Source of the DNA: Dromiciops gliroides
Lineage: Eukaryota; Chordata; Mammalia; Microbiotheria; Microbiotheriidae
Direction: 5' to 3'
DNA length: 64,000 bases
NCBI RefSeq assembly: GCF_019393635.1
Contig: NC_057862.1
Coordinates: 417,801,669-417,865,668, forward strand
Shown here one piece after another: positions 23,180 through 33,559 of the stretch. Positions within the stretch are counted from its first letter, which is position 1; each line of letters starts with the position of its first letter. A program made the position numbers and the translations under genes. The notes beneath the pieces are model-generated. The model was not told the DNA's origin. It did no database searches and worked only from the letters and a program-made list of their open reading frames with translations.

Positions 23180-23432
23180 TCTGCTGCACTTCTGTGCAGC
23201 TCTAGCAGTCTTCATAGAGCAATAAAGGGGTGTGCTGATAAGTGTTTAACAATTGGGCTTGTCGGAAAAAAAAATGTTTGCAGACACGCTTCCCAGTTTA
23301 ATCTTTATCATTAACACTTTCCTAAGTCTAGAAAAATCAACAAAACAATAAATCTAATCCTGATTTGTAGTGATTGACAATTTCTGTAGTGTAAATGCTC
23401 ATGTTGAGAATTTAACAATCAGCTACTGCAAA
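23180..23432 (+). repeat. Ancient repeat family A, copy 2
   Basis: Best-preserved copy. It includes GGTGTGCTGATAAGTGTTTAACAA near its start and GAATTTAACAATCAGCT at its end. The block TTGATTTTTCTAGACTTAGG (read on the minus strand) matches TTGCTGATTGTCTAAACTTAAG at 32731. Confidence 0.6.
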
Positions 23433-23465
23433 CTGGTTAGAGCTGACTCTAGAATGCCCCTGTGT

Positions 23466-23812
23466 CTCCTCAGATAAAATGTGAGCACCTTGAGACCAGG
23501 GAGTGTTTCATTTTTTCCTTTGTTTATCCACCATGTCGTTTAGTCAGTCGCATCCAACTCTTTTTTACCCCCTTTGGGGTATTCTCAGCAAAGATACTGG
23601 AGTAGTTTGCCATTTCCTTCTCCAGCTCATTTTATAGATGAAGAAACTGAGGCAAACCGGGTGAAGTGACTTGCCCAGGATCACACAGCTAGGAAGTATC
23701 TGATTTGAATTTAGGAAGATGAGTCTTCCTGACTCCAGGCCATATACTCTATCCACTGTATCACTTAGCATAGGGTAGGTGCTTAATAAATGCTTGTTGA
23801 CTCATTGATCCC
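23466..23812 (+). repeat. L2 3' end split by a SINE
   Basis: ATGTGAGCACCTTGAGACCAGGGAGTG on the left and AGGTGCTTAATAAATGCTTG on the right of the insertion. Confidence 0.75.
23534..23769 (-). mobile_element. Long-form SINE
   Basis: TCGTTTAGTCAGTCGCATCC to CACTGTATCACTTAGC, with the full second body. It lies in the L2 end. Confidence 0.85.
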
Positions 23813-24054
23813 TTTAGCTCTAAAGTATTATGATCTGTTAAACGCTAACCTAATTTATCTGCTTCTGTTCTCCCTTCCCTCTCATATTTTTCATCTTCTC
23901 CAAATACTCTTCACTCTAGTTGAACTGCCTCCCTCACTCTCTGACAAATCTGCACTATTCCCACTTTTATGCAGCATGATTTAGGGGAATAAGCAATGAA
24001 CTTGGAATCAGAGGACCTAGGTTTATATTCTTTTTTTTTTTTTTTTGAGGAGGA

Positions 24055-24231
24055 GGGGCAGCTAGGTGGCAAAGTGGATAGAGCACTGGCCTTGAATTCA
24101 GGAGGACATGAGTTCAAATCCAGCCTCAGACACTTGACACTTATCTAGCTGTGTGACCTTGGGCAAGTCACTTAACCCCAATTGCCTCACCAAAACCAAA
24201 ACCAAAACAAAACAAAAACCAACCAAACAAA
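24055..24231 (+). mobile_element. Short-form SINE at the MIC13 tail
   Basis: Lies between the poly-T and the 3' UTR of the MIC13 copy. Tail CCAAAACCAAAACAAAAC. Flanks GAGGAGGA and GAGGAAGA look like a diverged duplication. Confidence 0.88.
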
Positions 24232-24586
24232 CCCTTTTCAAAAAAGAAGAGGAAGAAGTGTTCTAAAGTCCTTTATTTGGGCAGGGCCTGGTCACAAGCT
24301 ACCCTCAGGGGGACAAATGTCACCTCACAGCTTTGGGGTCCTGAAACCCAAGCCCTCTTCACCCCCACCATCCTGGACAATGTGCCTGAGGGGTGAGAGC
24401 TTCACTTCTGGCCCTTCAGGTAGTTCCAGTCTTCAAGACTGTACACCTGGATCGTTAAGGGAGCAGTGGACAGTGAAGACATCAAGCTGTTGATGCCTGA
24501 GTTCCAGTTCTCTCAGAGGTTAATGTTGAAATGTGGAGTGGATGGGAACTCCAGCCAGATGCCCATGTACTTTGAAAGTAAGTCTG

Positions 24587-24735
24587 AGGGGCAGCTAGGT
24601 GGCGCAGTGGATAGAACACCGGCCCTGGATTCGGGAGTACCTGAGTTCAAATCTGACCTCAGACACTTACTAGCTGTGTGACCCTGGGCAAGTCACTTAA
24701 CCCCAATTGCCCCTCACCAAAAAAAAAAAAAAAAA
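24587..24735 (+). mobile_element. Short-form SINE 1 in the MIC13 pseudogene
   Basis: Bounded by GAAAGTAAGTCTG at 24574-24586 and 24736-24748. Its tail is (A)15 or so. Confidence 0.93.
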
Positions 24736-24748
24736 GAAAGTAAGTCTG

Positions 24749-24918
24749 GGGGGCAGCTAGATGGCACAGTGGATAAAGCACTGGCCCTGGATTCAGGAGG
24801 ACCTGAGTTCAAATCCAGCCTCAGACACTTGACACTTACTAGCTGTGTGACCTTGGGCAAGTCACTTAACCCTCATTGCCTCACCAAAAAAAAAAAAAAA
24901 ACCAAAAACAAAAAAAAA
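24749..24918 (+). mobile_element. Short-form SINE 2 at the same site
   Basis: Bounded by GAAAGTAAGTCTG at 24736-24748 and 24919-24931, so it used the same target as SINE 1. It belongs to a different subtype (GATAAAGCAC, CCCTCATTGCC). Confidence 0.93.
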
Positions 24919-25559
24919 GAAAGTAAGTCTGAATAATGGCCAAAAGCAACTGGGATTGCCTCCTGTGCCCTTCTTAGGGCAGCCTGACCTGGGAACTCGA
25001 CCTTAGCAGCCCCTGATCATAAACGAAGTATACAGACCCACCAGCCAAGACAGCCTTAATGCAAAACCCTAACAGGGGCCACAGGCGGGTATCCATGATC
25101 GCCAAGCTCTGCTACAACTCAAGGACACAGAGCCCTAGGTTTATATTTTCACTCTTCTACTAACTACCAGTGATGTTGGGGGAGTCACTTTACTTTTTAG
25201 GTTCTTAGCTTTTTAACCTATAAAATGAATAGGTTGGGCTATGTGTCTTTTAAGGTCCCTGTCTGTTCTAAATAAATATTTGGTTCCGTTCAATTCAACA
25301 AACATTTATTAAGAACTTACAACATGCAAGGCACTGTGCTAGACACTGAAACATTGATCTTGAAATCAGAAAAATGGATTTATGTGATATCTCCTTTTGC
25401 CATTGCTGTTATCTGTGGAATAGCTTACATCTATATTGCACTTCTCAGTTTAAAAAAAAACATGTTATATACATCCTTTCATCTGATCCTGGAAATAGCC
25501 CTTTGAGGATGGTCATACAAATATTATCCTCTTTATCAGATGAAAAAACTGAGGCACAG

Positions 25560-25950
25560 CTAAATTAACAACTAGCCTAAGGTCACACAACTAGGTTGGA
25601 AGGATTATATAATAAAGTTAGAAGACACCTTAGAGGTCATCTAGTGCAGTGGCATCAAACTCAAATAGAAATGGAGACTACTTAGGAAACCACATAGTAA
25701 CATTATCTATGTCTTATTATGTTTTTATTTTGTTAAATATTTCCCAAATACAATTTAATCTGGTTAGGGTCATACTTGGACTGACTGGGGACTGTATCTG
25801 TAGGCTTCTGATCTAGTCAAACCCCTTACTTTTATAGATAAAGAAGCTGAGGCCCAGAAAAATTCAATGATTTGCTTGAGGTCTTAAAGGTAGTAAGTAG
25901 CAAGGTCAGAATTCAAATCTAGATCCTCTGACTCCAAAGTCGATAAATGA
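25560..25950 (-). repeat. MIR/THER-like repeat split by a hAT element
   Basis: TTAGAGGTCATCTAG on the left and TCAAACCCCTTACTTTTATAG..GAAGCTGAGGCCCAG on the right join once the hAT is removed. Confidence 0.6.
25647..25810 (+). mobile_element. Short non-autonomous hAT transposon
   Basis: Starts CAGTGGCATCAAACTCAAATAG and ends GGCTTCTG (complement CAGAAGCC). ATCTAGTG at 25639-25646 and ATCTAGTC at 25811-25818 are an 8-bp duplication with one mismatch, the hAT length. 164 bp, no transposase. Confidence 0.72.
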
Positions 25951-25994
25951 TAGATGCCTCCATGTTTGTTGTCTCTTCCCTTATCCGTTTTTCT

Positions 25995-26160
25995 TTTTTT
26001 TTTCTTTCTTTTTTTTCTTTTTTTAGTGAGGCAATTGGGGTTAAGTGACTTGCCCACGGTCACACAGCTAGTAAGTGTCAAGTGTCTGAGGCCAGATTTG
26101 AACTCAGGTACTCCTGACTTCAGAGCCGGTGCTCTATCCACTGCGCCACCTAGCTGCCCC
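25995..26160 (-). mobile_element. Short-form SINE
   Basis: TCCCTTATCCGTTTTTCT at 25977-25994 and 26161-26178, an 18-bp perfect target duplication. Confidence 0.94.
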
Positions 26161-26198
26161 TCCCTTATCCGTTTTTCTCCCCTCAACAAACCTCTGTC

Positions 26199-26320
26199 AA
26201 GAAAGTGTTAATAATGCAGATTAAATTTAGAAGTACATCCTGTCCATTTTTTCCACCCAGAAAGTTGGTTGTTAAACATTTACCAGTACACCTTTCCTTG
26301 TCATCACACAGTACCAGTCC
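26199..26320 (-). repeat. Ancient repeat family A, partial copy 3
   Basis: AAGAAAGTGTTAATAATGCAGATT and GGTTGTTAAACATTTACCAG match, in order, the complement of copy 2. Confidence 0.55.
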
Positions 26321-26494
26321 CTTGCTTATCTATCTACTTCTGATAAGTAGGTAGGTTGTCCTACTTTGTGTTTCTGTCCTTTCTCTGCATGCATGATATA
26401 GGGATAGATCATAGGGCCACAAAGTGGGGCCAGAACTACATTTCACACAAGACCCTGGGCATTAAGGGTGGATCTCATTGAAATCTATAGGATT

Positions 26495-26647
26495 AGGGGG
26501 TGGCTAGGTGGCAAAGTGGATAAAGCACCAGCCCTGGATTCAGGAGTACCTGAGTTCAAATCTGGCCTCAGACACTTGACACTTACTAGCTGTGTGACCT
26601 TGGGCAAGTCACTTAACCCCCATTGCCCCACCAAAAAAAAAAAAAAA
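26495..26647 (+). mobile_element. Short-form SINE
   Basis: GAAATCTATAGGATT at 26480-26494 and 26648-26662. Confidence 0.93.
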
Positions 26648-26805
26648 GAAATCTATAGGATTTAACTTCCATGAGTCTGTATGACTGGGTTCAGAGTAAT
26701 AGTATCGTTAAGACTCTAGTTGGTACAAAGAAACTTATGGGAATAGCAGTAAAAGCTATGGGATCTAAGCAAGGGTTGTGTGGGACCATATTGGAATGAT
26801 CCAAC

Positions 26806-26859
26806 GTGGAGTGGATGGGAACTCCAGTAGGATGCCCATGTACTTTAAAAGTAAGTCTG
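26806..26859 (+). repeat. Duplicated piece of the MIC13 pseudogene
   Basis: 54 bp matching 24533-24586 at about 50 of 54 positions (GTGGAGTGGATGGGAACTCC..GTAAGTCTG). As at the source, it ends exactly where a SINE begins. No other MIC13 sequence is next to it. Confidence 0.85.
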
Positions 26860-27023
26860 GCGGGCAGCTATGTGGTGCAGTGGATAAAGCACCGGCCCTG
26901 TATTCAGGAGGACCTGAGTTCAAAATCTGGCCTAAGACACTTGACACTTACTAGCTGTGTGACCCTGGGCAAGGCACTTAACCCTCATTGCTCTGCCCCC
27001 TGCCCTCCCCCCCCCCAAAAAAA
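26860..27023 (+). mobile_element. Short-form SINE with attached MIC13 flank
   Basis: GCGGGCAGCTATGTGGTGCAGTGG to CCCTCATTGCTC, tail C- and A-rich. It is the same subtype as SINE 2 at 24749. No clear target duplication around the combined 26806-27023 unit. Confidence 0.8.
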
Positions 27024-27099
27024 GAAGTAGAGGTTCTTGGTTTAGGCTAACCTTGGTCTAGCCTCATCAGGGACTATCATTCTTTTTCCCATCCCAACA

Positions 27100-28345
27100 T
27101 TTTTTGTGATATGATTTTTTTTCAAATTTATTATTTTATTTCTCTCCAATTACATGCAAAAATAACTTTTAACATTCATTTAACTTTTTTTTTGAGTTCC
27201 AGAGTCTCTCTTTCCCTCCTTCCCCTTCCCCTTTATTGAGAAGGCAAGCAATTTGATAAAGGTTATACACGTGCAATTATGCAAAACATATTTCTTTGTA
27301 AGTCATGCTGTGAAAGAAAGTAGATGAAAAAACTTAAGAAAATAAAGTAGAGAAAAAGTTGCTTTGATCTGCATACAGACTCCATAAGTTCTTTCTCTGA
27401 AGATGGACAGTACCTTTCATCATAAGTCCTTCAGAATTGTCTTGGATCATTGTGTCCTTTTCCTTTTATCTCTCTGAAATACAGAATTAGTAGTGGTATT
27501 GCTAGGTCAAAGAGTTTGCACCATTTTATAGCTCTTTGGACATAGTTCCAGATCATTCTCCAGAATTTCTCTGGATCAGTTCACTACTCCACCAATAATT
27601 CATTAATGTACTTATTTTCCTTCATCCCCTCCAGTATTTGTCATTTCTGATAAATGTGAGGTGGTATCTCATAGTTGTTTTGATTTGCCTCTCCCGAATC
27701 AATAATTTTTTGACCATAGATAGATTTGATTTCTTCTGAAAACTGCCTCTTCATATTCTTTGATGATTTGTCAATTGGGGAATGGATCTTATTTTTATAA
27801 ATTTGACTTAATTCTCTACATATTTGAGAAATGAGGCCTTTATCAGAGAAACTTGATGTACATTTTAAAATATTACTTCATTTTCTATAGTACCTTTTAG
27901 TAAAATGTAATTTCCCTGATTATCTCTTTCAATTAGGTATAATTTTGCTTTTGCTTTATCTAAGATCATGATTGCCACCCATGTCCTCTTCACTTCAGCT
28001 TAAGCATAATAGACTGCTCCAGTCCTTCATTTCAACTCTGTGAGTGTTTTTCAGTCTTAAGGGTATCTTTTGTACAAATATATTGTTAGATTCTGGCTTC
28101 CAATCCATTTTGCTATTCTCTTCTGTGCTATGGGTTAGCTCATCCCTGTCACATTCATAGTTATGATTATTATCTGTGCATTTCCCTCCATTTCATTCTC
28201 TTCTCTTTATCATTTTCTCTCTGTCTCTCTGTTTCTCTGTCACTTTCATTCTGTCTCTCTTTTTTATCCTGTCCCTCTTCAAAAGTCAATCTTGCTTCTA
28301 ACCACTGCCTCCCCCAGTATGGCCTTGCCCATGCTATATTTTGTG
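27100..28345 (-). mobile_element. Old L1 ORF2 and 3' fragment
   Basis: The complement encodes L1 ORF2 C-terminal patterns near 27490-27880 (CTAGGTCAAAGAGTTTGCACC.., CATTCTCCAGAATTTCTCTGG.., GTGAGGTGGTATCTCATAG) and upstream L1 sequence to about 28200 (TTCTGGCTTCCAATCCATTTTG). Older than the copy at 51551, with frames fully broken. Confidence 0.75.
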
Positions 28346-28348
28346 TGT

Positions 28349-28481
28349 GCGTGTTGGGCAATGAGGGTTAAGTGACTTGCCTAGGGTCACACAGCTAGTA
28401 AGTGTCTGAGGCTGGATTTGAACTCAGGTCCTCCTGAATCCAGGACTGGTGCTTTATCCACTGTGCCACCTAGCTGCCCCC
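28349..28481 (-). mobile_element. Short-form SINE
   Basis: TTGGGCAATGAGGG to CACCTAGCTGCCCC. No clear duplication. It separates the two L1 pieces. Confidence 0.85.
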
Positions 28482-28484
28482 ATT

Positions 28485-28895
28485 CACAATTATTCTTGGA
28501 ACAACATTGCTATTACTGTATACAATGTTCTCTTGGTTCTACTCACTTCACTTTCCATTATTTTCTGCAAGCCTTTTCATGTTCTTCTAAAATTAACCAG
28601 CTCATCATTTTTTATAGCACAGTAGTATTCCATCACATTCATATACCACAATTTTGTTTATCCATTCCCCAATTCATGGGTATCCCCTCAATTTCCAGTT
28701 CTTTGCCACCTCAAAGAGAGCTGGTATAAATATTTTAGAACATATAGGTTCTTTACCTTTTTTTCCCTGATCACCTTGGGAAACAGACCTAATAGTGGTA
28801 TTGCTGGGTCAGAAGGTATATACACAGTTTTATAACTCTTTGGGCATACTTCCAGATTACTCTCCAGAATGGTTGGATCAGTTCACACTTCCGCA
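28485..28895 (-). mobile_element. Second L1 ORF2 3' fragment
   Basis: TAGCACAGTAGTATTCCATCAC, CATTCCCCAATTCATGGGTATCC and ACTCTCCAGAATGGTTGGATC repeat the segment also found in the first piece. This is therefore a separate copy, not a continuation. Confidence 0.75.
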
Positions 28896-28904
28896 TGCCT
28901 CTTT

Positions 28905-29195
28905 TATGTGAGAAAATTTGCCCCATGCTACCTCTCCCCTCCCTCTTCTCCCAGTGTATCCCTCTTTCTTACCCCTGCATTATTTTTTTTTGTAGATTAT
29001 CCCAACAGAATACACACTCTTGTCATCAATTATACAGTTATATATTCTCTCTCATCTATTAGGTTGGTCCCCTCAAGGAGATTATAAACTCTGTGAGGAT
29101 AGAGATGTCTTACTCATCCTTATGTCTTTCATTATGGAACACAGAGCTGCACACATAGTAGGGCCTCCATAAATACATGTTGATATTTGGCTGAC
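28905..29195 (+). repeat. L2 LINE 3' end
   Basis: CTCCCAGTGTATCCCTCTTTC..AACTCTGTGAGGATAGAGATG and CATAGTAGGGCCTCCATAAATAC. Confidence 0.7.
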
Positions 29196-29199
29196 TCCC

Positions 29200-30210
29200 A
29201 GTATCCTTCCCTTTTCTCTGCTCTTCAGATCTAGGCCATCTGTTGGCAGAGCTCAGAGGCTCGGTTTGTGCCTTTCCTCATTCCAACCTGTTATTTACCT
29301 CAGACTTTGGAAATGGAATTTTCACCACGAAGGTGAAAGCCCACACTAGTAGAGGATGATATTAAAGAGAACCATGTTTTTCCCAGAACAGAACGGCCAG
29401 TTACAGCACAGACAATCCAACCTGTGCCTGCCACCTCTAAACAACAATGATCATTTTATTAGTCCCTTTACATGGGGTTGGGGGGGGAGAGGGAGAATGA
29501 GAGAGATTTGTTTTGAATACCAGGGATTTCTGTCAGATATCTCAGAAGGACAAGTCTCCATTTCAAACAAAGCAGGCTCCATTCTCCAAACACTTACCTC
29601 ACATGTCAGCTCGGCATTATCCCAGTCCCTCAGTGTGTGCACTGGATGTTCAAGGCTACTTTTGTCCTTAGCCTCTTTTATTAGAGCCAACCACACAATT
29701 CTGCTATGTCCTTGGGGTTGACTCCTTCCCACCATGGAAAGGATTTGAAATGGGGATTGATGTGAACAATATCATGGTTTTAACCTGGGTTATATTTTAA
29801 CACATTTTTTCCTGGGAAGCTAAAAAGCCCACAACCCTTCCTTTTAATGGTCAGAACTGACCCTTCTGTCGACTCTTAGCATTTGACAAATTATTCAGGA
29901 TGAAGATTAATCTAAATGAAAAATTACACCGAATGCCAACTTTCCCTAACCTTGGGGACGAGCTATGCTTGAAAGTACTTGGGCTGTGGCTTCACATCTC
30001 AAGGGAAAAAGAATGGCTTATGTAAGGCTTGGAGTTAGCAGATAGAGAATTTAGATTCCCCAGAGTACCTGTTTTAGTCTAACATTTCCAGGTTGCAGAG
30101 TCAAAACTGGATTTTTTTTTTTTCAGGACAGGGTTTAGACTTGAATGGTCTATGTAATTACCTGACCTTTTCAATCTGTTTTGTATCTAGAAACTCAGTA
30201 GAAACAATAT
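29200..30210. other. Unique sequence with a possible minus-strand exon
   Basis: Repeat-free. 29730-29990 is AT-rich and has a conserved-element texture. The exon candidate at 29598-29735 is listed separately. Confidence 0.35.
29598..29735 (-). other. Candidate first coding exon, minus strand
   Basis: From an ATG at 29735 the minus strand reads MVGRSQPQGHSRIVWLALIK.. to ..DWDNAELTCE, then a strong donor GAG/GTAAGTG (donor complement 29592-29597). I do not recognise the 46 residues. The ATG context lacks a purine at -3. It may be coincidence. Confidence 0.2.
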
Positions 30211-30227
30211 CATATAGAGGTGAATTC

Positions 30228-30563
<336 letters not shown>

Positions 30564-30701
30564 TTGTGGGGCAATGAGGATTAAGTGACTTGCCCAGGGT
30601 CACACAGCTAGTAAGTGTCAAGTGTCTGAGGCCGGATTTGAACTCAGGTACTCCTGAATCCAGGGCTGGTGCTCCATCTACTGTGCCACCTAGCTGCCCC
30701 C
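30564..30701 (-). mobile_element. Short-form SINE next to (CTTT)n
   Basis: GTGGGGCAATGAGGA to CACCTAGCTGCCCCC. The duplication described for the microsatellite encloses both. Confidence 0.93.
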
Positions 30702-31103
30702 TAGAGGTGAATTCCTAATTCAAAAGTTCAATATTCATAGTCTTCCTTACTATTCATAGTAAAAACAAGAATCTATCCTAAAGAAATATCAAATTGGATT
30801 TAAACATGTGGAAATGAGTGTCTCCTTGGGGTTAATGTGATGTCTGGTAATTTCTAAAATCTACATTTAGCATGTCCTCTTGGGCCACTTTCCCAAATGG
30901 ACACTCACACTCCTAGATTGGAATCCCCAGAGTGTACAATGGACTACTCCTCCCAAAAGGGTTCTAGGGCTAATCCTGAGCAGCTGAGGCTTCTAACACT
31001 GGCACTCCAAAGCCCTCATTGGTGTGCTACCTATTTTCAACCATTTAACTCCATTAATTATTAGGAGAGAAATTTACAAAGAGAGTAGCATGGGGGCAAA
31101 GGG

Positions 31104-31216
31104 GGCAGCTAAATGGCGTAGTAAATATAGCAGTGGACCTGGAGTCAGGAGGACCTGAGTTCAAATGTGGCCTCAGACACTCACTAGCTGTGTGACCTTG
31201 AGCAAGTCACTTAACC
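31104..31216 (+). mobile_element. Short-form SINE, 3' end lost to microsatellite
   Basis: GGGGGCAGCTAAATGGCG to CAAGTCACTTAACCC. Its tail is replaced by purine repeats. Confidence 0.85.
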
Positions 31217-31247
31217 CAAATTTCAGAGAGGGAGGGAAGGGGGGGAG

Positions 31248-31310
<63 letters not shown>

Positions 31311-31373
31311 AGAAGAAGAAGAAGAAGAAGAAGAAGAAGAAGAAGAAGAAGAAGAAGAAGAAGAAGAAGAAAA
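31217..31373 (+). repeat. Compound (AG)n(GAA)n microsatellite
   Basis: G/A-rich lead-in, then AG units at 31249-31305, then about 22 GAA units at 31306-31371. Wholly purine on one strand. Confidence 0.95.
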
Positions 31374-31375
31374 AT

Positions 31376-32160
31376 AGTTGTTACAAAACATTCCCCATAA
31401 AACAGAAAGGCACTTTACCCTTGTACATACAAGATCCTTGGAGAGAGTGGGTTCCAACTTAAAGTGAAATGACAATGAAGAACACATATATAAAACATGT
31501 AGCTGGGGGCAGCTAGGCGGAGCAGTTGATAAAGTACTGGCCCTGGATTCAGGAGGATCTGAGTTCAAATTTGGCCTCAGACACTTGACACTTGCTAGCT
31601 GTGTGACCCTGGGCAAGTCACTTAACCCCCATTGCCCTGCAACCCCCCTTCCAAAATAAAAACACACACATGTAGCTAAGTAGGTACTTCTTGACTCTTT
31701 CCCCCGGAAATCCTTTTCTCCCTTTATCGAGTCTTCATGTAGTTCTCCTTAGATATAGTTCTCTGCTGGGCCAGCCCACTTCTCCAGTGATCCAGAACAC
31801 TGTTTGCTGCTGGTATTTTCTCTCCACCTTCTGATCAAGTTCTGGTAAAGGAGAAGATACTGCTGTGGTGGCTCCTTGGTGGGCTAGGCTGCTATTGGGC
31901 TAGGCTACTCAGCCACTGCTCTTGAATTTCTCCAGACTTTACAATGCTCTAAAGGTCACTGTTTGGGGATATCCATTTCACATTGCAGTTCCATCAACAT
32001 CCAACTCTTGGGACTACTGTTGCCCCTTCTGATCAACTCTGTTACTGTTTCTGGTTGCTGGTGAGACCTCTAGGCACTCTCATCGGGGGATATTCATTCA
32101 CCTAGGATCAGGAAAGAATAAATACAAAAGAAAAAGAGGTGCCATGCTTCTCATAGACAC
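31376..32160 (-). repeat. Repeat family C, copy 1 (possible LTR-type fossil)
   Basis: Blocks at 31380 (ATTCCCCATAAAACAG.., TACATACAAGATCC), 31720 (CTCCCTTTATCGAGTCTTCATG, TTCTCTGCTGGGCC) and 32110 (GAAAGAATAAATACAAAAG) match 62095-62840 in the same order. Split by a SINE at 31505. The family is unnamed. Confidence 0.5.
31505..31667 (+). mobile_element. Short-form SINE
   Basis: ACATGTAGCT at 31495-31504 and 31668-31677. Confidence 0.92.
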
Positions 32161-32324
32161 TTGGTGGTTGGACTGGGGTATATGGCTAAGCAGTTTCCTC
32201 CCTTACCCAACAGCTTCAATGAGTATCCCTTGCTCAAAGATGCCAAGGAAAAAACCGAGACCTCCTTTCTTAGCTACTCATGGACCATTCATTCTTCTGG
32301 CTCTACAGCCAGTTAGAAGACTTC

Positions 32325-32590
32325 TGGCAACTAGTGGCTCAGTGGATAGAGCACCAGGTCTGGTGTCTGGAAGATCTGAGTTCAAACCTGGCCTCAGACA
32401 CTTACTAGGTGTGTGACCCTGGGCAAATCACTTAAACTGATTGCCTCAGTTTCTTCATCTATAAAATGGGAATACTATAATAGTGCCTTCTTCCCAGGGT
32501 GGTTACAAGGATCAAGTGAGGAAATATTTATAAAGTGCTTAGCACAGTGCCTGATACCTAGCAGGCAACATAGAAATATCATTTGTTTTT
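32325..32590 (+). repeat. Full-length MIR
   Basis: From GTGGCTCAGTGGATAGAGCACC through TTAAACTGATTGCCTCAGTTTC to ATAAAGTGCTTAGCACAGTGCC. Confidence 0.85.
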
Positions 32591-32644
32591 GTCACCATCA
32601 TCATTGTTATTATTTTGAGGTGTGCTAGAGCCAGCTTAAACCTG

Positions 32645-33040
32645 ATGGGGACAACCAATTAATAAGTTTTCAGTGTAAGCATTTATACCTTGGAAATCAG
32701 CAAACACTACACATTCAGCAATTGAGAGATTTTGCTGATTGTCTAAACTTAAGAAAGTACTACTTAAAAGTATAACCTGTGGGGGCAGCTAGGTGGCGCA
32801 GTGGATAGAGCACCGGCCCTGGATTCAGGAGTACCTGAGTTCAAATCTGGCTTCAGACACTTAACACTTACTAGCTGTGTGACCCTGGGCAAGTCACTTA
32901 ACCCCAATTGCCCTGCAAAAAACAAAAAAAAGCAGCAAAACAAAACAAAACAAAAGTATAACCTGTGTATATTTCTTCCTAGAGATCCAGTTGTTAAACA
33001 TTTACAAGAACACCCCTATTTTTCATAATCACACAATAAA
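32645..33040 (-). repeat. Ancient repeat family A, copy 4, SINE-split
   Basis: TTGCTGATTGTCTAAACTTAAG at 32731 and CAGTTGTTAAACATTTACAAG at 32987 match copies 2 and 3. The SINE at 32781 divides it. Confidence 0.6.
32781..32951 (+). mobile_element. Short-form SINE
   Basis: AAAAGTATAACCTGT at 32766-32780 and 32952-32966. Confidence 0.93.
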
Positions 33041-33298
33041 TACCCAGTGTTTTAGTCACTCAAGGCCATAAGCAGAACGTTTCCACGCAGTTGATTTGGG
33101 AGCACACAAAGGAAATCTACATTCTCCAGGAGTGCCAGTCCCCTCAAGTATACACAGCTCATTTAAATCATTTGGGGGATGCCTTCCATTTTATGATATC
33201 TGGAGAGAGAGGGCAGAGAATATGACTATCATATTTTTTAAAAAGTTAATATAAGAATCCCTCTATGCATATCCTCTGTTCAAGTGAGACATTATTCA

Positions 33299-33499
33299 AT
33301 GATCCCATCTGGGGTTTTCTTTTCTGAGAGCCTGGGGTGGTTTACCTTTTACTTTACAAGCTCGTTTTACAGATGAGGAAGCTGAGGCAAACAGAGGAAA
33401 GTGACTTGCCCAGGGTCACAGCTAGTAAGTATCTTTGGCCAGATTTGAACTCCTGACTCCAGGCCCTGAAAACTATCCACTGTATCACCTGGCTGCCCA
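33299..33499 (-). mobile_element. Long-form SINE, diverged
   Basis: GATCCCATCTGGGGTTTTC to TATCACCTGGCTGCCC. The ACAACAA end is missing. Confidence 0.75.
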
Positions 33500-33559
33500 G
33501 TCAGACTAGACCTCTTATTACTCATCTACTCCCACCAGCCAGAACCATTATCTGCATGG

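Larger units (their letters stand above)
24030..25133 (-). pseudogene. MIC13: Processed pseudogene of MIC13 (QIL1, MICOS subunit)
   Basis: Inserted on the minus strand between two copies of CCTAGGTTTATATT (24016-24029, 25134-25147), with poly-T (poly-A of the copy) on the left and a poly-A signal complement at 24273-24278. The decayed frame runs from ATG (25096-25094) to TGA (24404-24402). It reads MDTRLWPLLGFCIKAVLAGG.. then VYFVYDQGLL, and further on NWNSGINSLMSSLSTAP.. and DWNYLKGQK. These fit my memory of human MIC13 (FLIKGSVAGGAVYLVYDQELL, DSWNAGIMTVMSALSVAP, GWEYVKARTK). MIC13 is a small inner-membrane protein bridging MICOS subcomplexes at cristae junctions. The copy is dead: it has an early frame loss, an internal stop and two SINEs in the coding part. 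No introns. Confidence 0.8.
23970..25255 (+). repeat. MIR split by the MIC13 pseudogene
   Basis: The left half ends TTGGAATCAGAGGACCTAGGTT. The right half from 25134 resumes with the duplicated target and runs through GGGGGAGTCACTTTAC to CTTTTAAGGTCCCTGTC. Confidence 0.7.

Noticed and set aside
24574-24586. GTAAGT as a plus-strand splice donor
   Set aside because: It is the antisense of MIC13 coding sequence and was triplicated by SINE target duplication.
31165-31667. Arg-Glu and poly-Glu or poly-Ser frames
   Set aside because: They are translations of the AG and GAA microsatellites and flanking SINEs.
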